The notes beneath the pieces are model-generated. The model saw nothing but the letters and a program-made list of their open reading frames with translations. It was not told the origin of the DNA and did no database searches. DNA of 14,673 nt from Erythrobacter sp. UBA3075 (GTDB lineage: Bacteria; Pseudomonadota; Alphaproteobacteria; Sphingomonadales; Sphingomonadaceae). The stretch's first letter is position 1, and each line of letters begins with the position of its first letter. The position numbers and the translations under genes are program-made. The DNA lies in contig DFBR01000195.1 in the NCBI GenBank assembly GCA_002367375.1, forward strand, positions 12,688 through 27,360, written 5' to 3'. This document shows positions 1-6,674 of the stretch, one piece after another.

Positions 1-277
1 TCACCTGCCATTCGCTTTGTGCGATACGCACCCGGTCACCGCTCACCAGACGCCGTTTCGCAGTCAGCTTTTCGCCGTTTACGAAAGTGCCGTTGCGGCT
101 GAAGTCCTGAATTTGCCATTCGCCACCTTGCCCGGAAATAACGCAATGGCGGCCCGAAGCAGTCGCATCCTCAAGGCGGATTTGCGCGCGTGGATCGCGG
201 CCGATCAGAAGCGAGCCTGAGCCAATCTGGCGGGCAGCGCCATTGGTTCCAGTCATCGGAGATAGGGAAAGGGTCAT
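1..277 (-). CDS. FHA-domain protein (second FHA gene), C-terminus cut off by window edge
   Basis: This is an open frame that starts at ATG 277-275 and runs off the left edge without a stop, leaving 92 visible residues. They read as a complete-looking FHA (phosphothreonine-binding) fold. The Gly-Arg pair is at residues 26-27 (LLIGRDP), the Ser-x-Arg-His-Cys loop at 41-45 and the Asn-Gly-Thr loop at 62-64 (NGTFVNG), so the usual phosphate-contacting residues are all present. An AAGG lies 7 nt before the ATG as a modest ribosome binding site. The gene follows the tssM stop by 27 nt, so it is probably the next cistron of the same operon. FHA proteins in T6SS loci usually read Thr phosphorylation by a PpkA-type kinase. 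What follows the FHA domain, such as a phosphatase, a kinase or nothing, cannot be seen. The FHA call is firm; the role is inferred. Confidence 0.85.
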   Translation of the reverse strand, partial: MTLSLSPMTGTNGAARQIGSGSLLIGRDPRAQIRLEDATASGRHCVISGQGGEWQIQDFSRNGTFVNGEKLTAKRRLVSGDRVRIAQSEWQV

Positions 278-304
278 GCCGCAGCCTTGATCGCCCGCGC
301 GCCC

Positions 305-3300
305 CTATCCGTCAAGACGATCCCCCGCCATGCCATAGGCCAGCGCCGATGGATCGATGTCGGGACAGGCGACCTGCACGAAGGGGTCGCTGGTAAAAGG
401 GTTGTTGGCCCCGAACGCCTGAATCTCGAAATCAAACCGTGCGCCCGATTGGGTGAGGCTTCCGGCACCGATCTGCGGTGAGGGACCGCTGCGCACCGCC
501 GCCAGCTTCATCATGCGAAACAAGGCCCATGGGCCAGAGAAACTTCGCGTGCTGGGTACCGACGAATCCTCGCTGTCGAATTGCAGCGTCGCGCCGCCTG
601 CGCCGGGCCAATTGAATGTTACCGGGATAGGCGTTGCGCCATCATAGGAAAGACTTTGCCCATCTATCAGCAGCGTCACCGAATCCGCCCCCGCGAGGCC
701 CGTCGGCTTGATCTGGTAGGACAGGCGCGGCGCAGTCGGATCGCCTGCAAAGAAAGTCCGCGTCACTCGGTTGGCCGCCTGAAAAGCGCGCACGCTGCCC
801 TCAGTCAGGCCGATTTCTGCGGCATTGCCCGTCAATTGCCAGTCAGGCTGCGTGGTATCGACATAATTGTTCAGCTGCGTGTTTACGAAACTGGCAAAAG
901 TGCCGTTTGGCCCGAATAATGCAGTGAAGGATTCGATTGAGAGGTCTGCGGTGGAGGCAGACTGGATCGGAAAGGCTGTCGCCAGCGTCTGCTCGCAATT
1001 GGCGAAATTGGCATCGACCGCCGCGCCCATTTGCGCCCCGCGCGCAATGCCGAGCGCCTGTTCAGAATCCTGCGCCATGGACAGCGCCCAACTCGCGGCA
1101 GGCAGTGGCAGGCTGTTGCCGTTCTGGCGCAATTGCAGGATTGCAGCGCGCGCATCCATGCTCTGCTGCGCGCCGGTACTGCCATCGCCAGCGCCGAGAA
1201 CCGCGACGCTGTTGAGCGAATTGGCAACCTGTGTGAAGCTGCCCAGCACGCCGTCCATTGCTCCGCCGCCCTCTGCTGGACCGACGAATTGGCGCAGCGG
1301 CAGGAATGCCTGAATGATCGCCTGACGGCCGCCAGCCAGCGCCGGGCCACCAGCACCACCACCTTCACCGTCAAACCTCTCCGCCACATTGGCCGCGCGA
1401 TTGGCATTGCTCGATCGCATGGTCGCCATGTCCACCGCGACTTCGCCCGCCACACCGGCACCGCCGCCTTCGGCATCGGGCTGCGTGGGCGTCATATCAG
1501 TCGCTTCGGCGATTGAGCGGAGCAGCGGGGCGATGGGCGAAAGCGGACCGCCTGCATCGCGCAGACGCTGCACATTGTCTTCCAAACCGTTCACATCGCG
1601 CAGCTCTATCAAACCGAGATATGTGTTCCAGTGATCGAGGAAGTCATTGAAATACAGCCGTTCCAAATCATTGCGCAGCTGCGAAATCTGACCCGGCGTC
1701 AACTCCTCACTGGCGGAATCGCCCACCACCCAGACCTCGTCTTCTAGCAGTTCAGGCCCTCGTTCCACGATGGGGAGGAAGATATTGTCATAGCCATTGC
1801 GGGTGAACAACGCAGGGATACCCGCACTCGGCGCAAAGGCACCGCTTTGCGCGAACAGCAATTCAGGACGCGGTCCGGCGTTTTCGCGCGCAGTCCATTG
1901 TCTTTCACCCGAAGCCATCGCTTCGCTCTTCAAGCGGCCATAGACCCGCACGGCTGGCGGCTGAGCGCGAAGGATACGGCGGGCATTTTCCTTGCGCGAC
2001 TGGTCGATGCCTTGCGGGGTCAGGCCGATATCGAACAGCGCCGCAGTATGCGTCGCCAGATCACCAGCCTGGCTCTCACTGCCAGACCCGCGTGCCATCC
2101 ATGCGCGCGGCACCCATGCCATGACGTGTTCGGACTGTTCAGGCCCTTCGCCGCCAAGGATCAAATAGGATTTGAGCGCATCATAGACCGCTCCCGGGCT
2201 TTCCGTCTGTCCCATCCGTTCTTCGGCGAGTGACATGAGGATCGGCATCAGGCGGCGTTGCAAATCGCGGCCATAGATGCCGCGCATTTCACCTGACAGC
2301 CTGCCGCCCTGCCCCAGCCCGAGCGCAAAATCGCTCGCCTCTTCCATTTCGCCGGTCCCGCTGCCGAGCACGCCCAAAGCGCCAAGGTCCTGCTGCACAG
2401 TCGCGCTGCCGCCGCGCGATTCGCCCGCGACAGTCGAGTAGTCCGAGGTAATGGCGTAAACCCTGTCGATCAGCGCGGCATTGCGGAAATAGCCCCAGGT
2501 CCACACGCCCACTGCAATCACGAAGGTCGCCGCCAGTGCTCCGATGCCGATGGCGTAATTGCGCTTTGAGCGCGCCTCTGCCGCCGGATTGCGGCTGGCG
2601 ATACCGTGTTCGGGCACGAGCAGGTCCGCGAAGAAGCGGCGCAGGAAATAGCTGCGCCCGCTGCCGACAGCATGCTGCGACGTGCTGGCCGCTGCACCGA
2701 CATTCATCAGCAGCCGGTCAACCGGATTGCCTGTCTGCGTGCCGGAGGAGAAATACACACCCCGCACGCGCGCTGGCTGGTCGAAACGGGTCTTGCGGGT
2801 CAATTCGCCGAGCAGCGCGCCGATTGGCCCTCGCATACTGGCAAGCTGGGCGGGGAACCCGGCAATGGACGCGCGGCGCTGCAAATCCGCTTCGTTCTGC
2901 ATCCGGTCGACGACGCGGCTGGAGATGGAGTTCACCAGCCCATCAAAACCTGTCAGCACGCTTTCAGTATCGGGCTTGGCCTCGGGCGCGGTGGTGCCGA
3001 AGACCTGATCCGATTCCTCGTCCGTCGCGCGGGCGAAAAACTCGCGGAAACCGGGGAGCAAATCGGCCTTGGTGACCATCAGATAGATCGGCAGGTTCTG
3101 ACCCAGCAGATTGGTCGTTTCCGCGAGCCGTTCACGCACATTGCGCGTGTGCTCTTCCATCTTGCGCGCATCCATGAAGTCGGGCGCGGGAATGGCGACG
3201 ATCAGGCCATTGAGCGGTTGCAATGGACGGTATTTCTGCAGCAGGCCGAGGAAGTTCTTCCACCCCGCCGCGTCCTGATCCTTGTCCTCATCCTGCGAGA

Positions 3301-3838
3301 CATATCGCCCCGCCGTATCGATCAGCACCGCTTCGCTGGTGAACCACCAGTCACAATTGGGCGTGTTGGGTTGGCCGCGCAGCGCGCGATATTCGCCCGC
3401 AACCGCTGTGGGAAATTCCAGCCCGCAATTGAGCAGCGCCGTGGTCTTGCCCGCACCCGACGGACCGATCATCGCATACCATGGCAACTGGTAGACATAG
3501 GCTTGGCGCGAACCGAGCTTTGCCGTGCGCAATTGGTCGAGCGCCTCGGAAAGCTTTGCGGCAATCTCGTCCTTCTCGATGTCGGCAGGATCTGGCTTGA
3601 GATCCTCCATCATTTCCGCATTCTTCCTCTTCTCGCGTCGCCATGCGAGGAACCAGAACAACGTCACCAGCAACAGCGGCAACAGCGCGAAGAACAGGGT
3701 GACGGGCCACCAGCCAAACGGTCGCCATTCGGCAACCGAAATCATCGGGCCGACAAACCATATCAGCAGGCCGAGCAAGATCGCGCCGAGAAAACGCCAG
3801 AACCAGCGGTTGGTGAAGAGCTTCTTGATCGCTTTCAT
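305..3838 (-). CDS. tssM: T6SS inner-membrane protein TssM (IcmF/VasK family)
   Basis: TssM is the large inner-membrane and periplasmic subunit of the T6SS membrane complex and spans the periplasm as part of the trans-envelope channel. At 1177 residues it has normal family length. Two N-terminal membrane segments lie near residues 14-34 and 44-66, and a third near 428-450. Between them is the cytoplasmic NTPase-like domain, with Walker A GPSGAGKTT (125-133), Walker B VLIDTAGRY (171-179) and a TKAD motif (256-259), so the nucleotide-binding site looks intact. The family-typical stretch RGVYFSSGTQTGNPVDRL (359-376) is also present. The periplasmic part has the NGYDNIFLP region (681-689), a Gly/Ala-rich low-complexity stretch (about 786-838), and the C-terminal beta domain with FSGPWALFRMM. 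The start is supported by GGGGAGGAG 8 nt upstream. It follows tssL by 17 nt. No tssJ partner is visible. Confidence 0.97.
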   Translation of the reverse strand: MKAIKKLFTNRWFWRFLGAILLGLLIWFVGPMISVAEWRPFGWWPVTLFFALLPLLLVTLFWFLAWRREKRKNAEMMEDLKPDPADIEKDEIAAKLSEALDQLRTAKLGSRQAYVYQLPWYAMIGPSGAGKTTALLNCGLEFPTAVAGEYRALRGQPNTPNCDWWFTSEAVLIDTAGRYVSQDEDKDQDAAGWKNFLGLLQKYRPLQPLNGLIVAIPAPDFMDARKMEEHTRNVRERLAETTNLLGQNLPIYLMVTKADLLPGFREFFARATDEESDQVFGTTAPEAKPDTESVLTGFDGLVNSISSRVVDRMQNEADLQRRASIAGFPAQLASMRGPIGALLGELTRKTRFDQPARVRGVYFSSGTQTGNPVDRLLMNVGAAASTSQHAVGSGRSYFLRRFFADLLVPEHGIASRNPAAEARSKRNYAIGIGALAATFVIAVGVWTWGYFRNAALIDRVYAITSDYSTVAGESRGGSATVQQDLGALGVLGSGTGEMEEASDFALGLGQGGRLSGEMRGIYGRDLQRRLMPILMSLAEERMGQTESPGAVYDALKSYLILGGEGPEQSEHVMAWVPRAWMARGSGSESQAGDLATHTAALFDIGLTPQGIDQSRKENARRILRAQPPAVRVYGRLKSEAMASGERQWTARENAGPRPELLFAQSGAFAPSAGIPALFTRNGYDNIFLPIVERGPELLEDEVWVVGDSASEELTPGQISQLRNDLERLYFNDFLDHWNTYLGLIELRDVNGLEDNVQRLRDAGGPLSPIAPLLRSIAEATDMTPTQPDAEGGGAGVAGEVAVDMATMRSSNANRAANVAERFDGEGGGAGGPALAGGRQAIIQAFLPLRQFVGPAEGGGAMDGVLGSFTQVANSLNSVAVLGAGDGSTGAQQSMDARAAILQLRQNGNSLPLPAASWALSMAQDSEQALGIARGAQMGAAVDANFANCEQTLATAFPIQSASTADLSIESFTALFGPNGTFASFVNTQLNNYVDTTQPDWQLTGNAAEIGLTEGSVRAFQAANRVTRTFFAGDPTAPRLSYQIKPTGLAGADSVTLLIDGQSLSYDGATPIPVTFNWPGAGGATLQFDSEDSSVPSTRSFSGPWALFRMMKLAAVRSGPSPQIGAGSLTQSGARFDFEIQAFGANNPFTSDPFVQVACPDIDPSALAYGMAGDRLDG

Positions 3839-3846
3839 CTCTCTCG

Positions 3847-3855
3847 CTCCTCCCC
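3847..3855 (-). promoter_or_regulatory. Ribosome binding site of tssM
   Basis: On the minus strand GGGGAGGAG sits 8 nt before the tssM ATG (3838-3836), inside the 17-nt gap after the tssL stop. It is a strong Shine-Dalgarno match and fixes the tssM start. Confidence 0.8.
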
Positions 3856-5310
3856 TCAGCGCCAGGCTATATCGTTGGCGACGCGCAGTTCGACGCGGCG
3901 GTTTTCGCTACGCCCCGCTGCGCTGTCATTACTGGCAATCGGACGTGTCGCAGCGAACCCGCGCGTCGTGACCCGCTCACCCTGCGTCAGTCCGGCCCCG
4001 CGAATGGCACTCGAAACGGCTTCCGCCCGCGCTTCGGAAAGCGCCTGATTGGACGGGAACGCGAGCGATGCACCGGGCTGTGAATTGTCAGTGTGCCCTT
4101 CAATCTCGATCGGACCGCTGGTGAGATTGGCCGCCTGCGCGATGCGCCCGAAGGTTTCGCTCCAGCCGCCTGCCGGATTGGCCTGCCCCGCGCCGAACAA
4201 TCCGCGGTTGTTGAGCCGCACGACAATTTCGCCGCCCTCGCGAGTCAGCGTCAGCCTGTCCGCCTCGATATCGGGTTGGAGGATCGCCTGCATCTGGTCG
4301 AATGTCGGCGTCTGGCTTTGCGGAGCGGGCGGCGGCGGGACGATGACTGAATTGCCGACCGCACGGTCCAGCCCCTCAAGCGCCGTGTCGGCAGAGCTGG
4401 AAAGACGCATTAGGAGCGCCGCGAATATCAGCAGTGCGAGCAGACCGAGACCCGCAGCGATAGCCCAGAGCGGAATCTTGGGTGCGAATTTGCCGCCTGC
4501 GACTTTCAACCCGCGCCATTGCGGGGAGATATCTGCGGGCTGCGCCTCGCGCTGGTTGCGGATAGTGCCCGACATCGATGTGCGGTGGCGCGAGACCATG
4601 GACTCGCCGCCCGCATCGACGCCAGCGCGCCCTTCAAACCCGAGCGAAAGGCACAGATAGAGCAATTCCATCAAACGCGGTTCGCGATTGGGGTCTTGCG
4701 TCATCTTCTCGGCGAACTGGAACATCCGGTCGCCGCCATAGGTGTCATTGTGATAGGCTGCGAGCAAGCTTTGCTGCGCCCATGGGCTTTCCGATCCCCA
4801 CGGTGTCGCGAGCACGGCATCGTCGACAAATGCGCACAACATGTAATGGCCCAACTGGGTGGAGCGCGCCTCCAGCCCCAGCTCGCGGACGCGCTTTTTG
4901 AAAGCCTCCAGCTCGTCCACCACCAGACGGCGCAATCCCTTGATGTCGGGGCCGACCGGCATGGAGCGGATTTGCGTCGCGAGGTGGATCAGGCGTCCGG
5001 CAGCAGCGACGACTGGTTCGGGGCCGTAAAGTTCCGGCTGGGCCGTGGCGAAGCTGATCTTGCCTGCCGCTGGTGCGCTGGCGTCACCTGCGGGCGGGCG
5101 CGCGGCGCGCTGGCCTTGCGGCTGCGTTTGCGGGTTGAGTTGTTGTGGTTCGGGCGGTGTATAACCCTGCCCGCCAGAAGTCGGCGGTGGCGGTGATGCC
5201 TGGGCGGGCGGTGCCTGCGGCGGCGGCGCACCCGGCATGGGAGATGGCTTTCCCGCCGATCCGGGCTGGAAGACCGTGCGTTCTTCGTCCTCCGGATCAT
5301 CCGCCATCAT
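3856..5310 (-). CDS. tssL: T6SS inner-membrane protein TssL (DotU/IcmH) with C-terminal OmpA-like domain
   Basis: TssL is the cytoplasm-facing inner-membrane partner of TssM and docks the TssK baseplate. Residues 1-80 form a Pro/Gln-rich, probably disordered tail. The DotU-type helical domain covers about 95-265, including the HYMLCAFVDDAVLATPWG stretch (155-172). One membrane helix lies at about 279-301. The periplasmic OmpA/Pal-type peptidoglycan-binding domain covers about 350-478, with GHTDN (405-409), NQALSEARAEAV (421-432) and GRSENRRVEL (466-475). This is the evolved TssL form that anchors the complex to peptidoglycan itself. The N-terminus has an acidic run followed by ERTVFQP, with Thr12 resembling the TssL phospho-acceptor known from Agrobacterium. 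The ATG overlaps the tssK TGA by 4 nt (ATGA), with GGGAG 5 nt before it. A second in-frame ATG follows directly, so the start could be one codon later. Confidence 0.97.
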   Translation of the reverse strand: MMADDPEDEERTVFQPGSAGKPSPMPGAPPPQAPPAQASPPPPTSGGQGYTPPEPQQLNPQTQPQGQRAARPPAGDASAPAAGKISFATAQPELYGPEPVVAAAGRLIHLATQIRSMPVGPDIKGLRRLVVDELEAFKKRVRELGLEARSTQLGHYMLCAFVDDAVLATPWGSESPWAQQSLLAAYHNDTYGGDRMFQFAEKMTQDPNREPRLMELLYLCLSLGFEGRAGVDAGGESMVSRHRTSMSGTIRNQREAQPADISPQWRGLKVAGGKFAPKIPLWAIAAGLGLLALLIFAALLMRLSSSADTALEGLDRAVGNSVIVPPPPAPQSQTPTFDQMQAILQPDIEADRLTLTREGGEIVVRLNNRGLFGAGQANPAGGWSETFGRIAQAANLTSGPIEIEGHTDNSQPGASLAFPSNQALSEARAEAVSSAIRGAGLTQGERVTTRGFAATRPIASNDSAAGRSENRRVELRVANDIAWR

Positions 5311-6647
5311 TCAGGCTCCCTGATTGCCCACAGGTCAAGCTCGATACCCGGCAGCTTGTCCTGAATATGGATCGCGACTTTGCCCGACACTTCCACCTTC
5401 TTCCACTGCTCGTGCGTGGTGTTGATGCGGAAATAGGTAGTGTTGGCGGTGAACGGTATCTGCCGTGGTTCAGCACCAAGCGGACTGAGGCTGGCACCGG
5501 GCAGCTGCTTGTTCACCAATTGCGAAATGACTTCGACCGAGCCGACCTTGGCCAGTTTCGGGAGGTTAGCGCGCACGCGTTCCGTATCGACATCGGACCG
5601 CACTGCCAGAATGAATTCCGCCCCGTCGAACAGGGAGCGATCGTTTACCTGACCCCAGCGCACACCATGTTTGGCCAGTTGCAGTGGGATGTTGACGGTG
5701 TGATCCATCTTCGACTGCGACAGCAGCGTATTCAGCTCCAGAATTACGGCATTGAAACAGTGGCGCTGTTCGCGGTGCATATAGGTCGGCATGAAATTGG
5801 GTCGCCGCGCCTTGGTCATATAGGTCGAAAGTTCGCCCGCCAGACCGATCAGGAAAGCGTAGAAATCTGCCGGATGCACCGCTGGCAACGACGCGAAGTG
5901 GCGCACCTGCGTTTCGGCTTGATTGAGGATCATCAACGTGAGGTAATCGGAGACGTCCGCCACCGATTTCGCACCCGGCGTGCCGAGCCGACCAGCCAGC
6001 GATTCCGCTCGTTGATGCAACATGCCCTCAAGTTCTGAAAGGAAGCGCGGCAACTTCTCGCCTGCGGTGATCGAAACGCCGCAAGGTATGAAGTGCTGGT
6101 CAAGCGCAACCGAATCGTCCGCCTTGCGCTCTGTTACGCGGGCGACGGGCAGAGTTTGGTAGCCTTCCAGCCCCTCATCCTCGAACCGCAGCGACAATTG
6201 CAGCCGCCCAACGCTCATCGCCACGCGGCTGGCGCTGCCATAGACCGCATCCGATGCTTCAAATTCTCCGGCGAGATAGCGCGTATCGGCCTGCGCGCTT
6301 TCATCCATCGCCACTTCGGCGGCCCCGGCGCGCATTTCTGGAATACAGAGGTGAACGATGGCGTCGCGCTTGTCGCTCTTAACGTCGAGCGCCATGGGTG
6401 CGGCAACTTCTTCAGGCACGCGGAACGGGGTTCCATCGCTGAAGATGCCCGAACATTTCTCGATCACCAGCTTGCCGGTTTTCAGTTGGCCTTCGGAAAA
6501 GCGCAATTCGGTGAGGCCATAGCCGTAGGATAGCAGCGGCGAAACGCGGCCTTCCAACTGAGCACTGACATGGCGATCGAATTGCTGGAAGTGCTGCGGA
6601 CGCAGAAACATGCCTTCCGACCAGACCGGCTTGTTTTCCCACGTCAC
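5307..6647 (-). CDS. tssK: T6SS baseplate protein TssK
   Basis: TssK is the trimeric baseplate subunit that links the TssE/F/G wedge to the TssL/TssM membrane complex in the cytoplasm. The 446-residue length matches the family. The N-terminal hallmark W-x-E-G-M-F-L-R-P-Q-H-F-Q-Q is at residues 9-22, and the C-terminal part ends in the expected head region. The start codon is GTG (6647-6645), read as Met. It is preferred because the hallmark begins only 8 residues later, and because AGGGGGGA lies 8 nt upstream at 6656-6663. The gene begins 27 nt after the tagH stop and ends in a 4-nt ATGA overlap with tssL, so TssK and TssL synthesis is probably translationally coupled, fitting their direct contact in the machine. 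Confidence 0.97.
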   Translation of the reverse strand: MTWENKPVWSEGMFLRPQHFQQFDRHVSAQLEGRVSPLLSYGYGLTELRFSEGQLKTGKLVIEKCSGIFSDGTPFRVPEEVAAPMALDVKSDKRDAIVHLCIPEMRAGAAEVAMDESAQADTRYLAGEFEASDAVYGSASRVAMSVGRLQLSLRFEDEGLEGYQTLPVARVTERKADDSVALDQHFIPCGVSITAGEKLPRFLSELEGMLHQRAESLAGRLGTPGAKSVADVSDYLTLMILNQAETQVRHFASLPAVHPADFYAFLIGLAGELSTYMTKARRPNFMPTYMHREQRHCFNAVILELNTLLSQSKMDHTVNIPLQLAKHGVRWGQVNDRSLFDGAEFILAVRSDVDTERVRANLPKLAKVGSVEVISQLVNKQLPGASLSPLGAEPRQIPFTANTTYFRINTTHEQWKKVEVSGKVAIHIQDKLPGIELDLWAIREPE

Positions 6648-6655
6648 CTGTCAAT

Positions 6656-6663
6656 TCCCCCCT
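6656..6663 (-). promoter_or_regulatory. Ribosome binding site of tssK (supports GTG start)
   Basis: Minus-strand AGGGGGGA lies 8 nt before GTG 6647-6645. It supports the GTG as the true start of tssK. No ATG fits the conserved N-terminus. Confidence 0.65.
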
Positions 6664-6674
6664 TCGCACCGGCG

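Noticed and set aside
2606..4048. Long 480-codon open frame on the plus strand opposite tssM and the end of tssL
   Set aside because: It is antisense to well-supported genes, and its translation (rich in Arg, His and Gln) matches no family I recognise. Such frames arise opposite G+C-rich coding DNA.
5145..6038. 297-codon plus-strand open frame opposite tssK
   Set aside because: It lies within the tssK/tssL coding DNA, has no family features and no convincing ribosome binding site. It is a shadow of the minus-strand genes.
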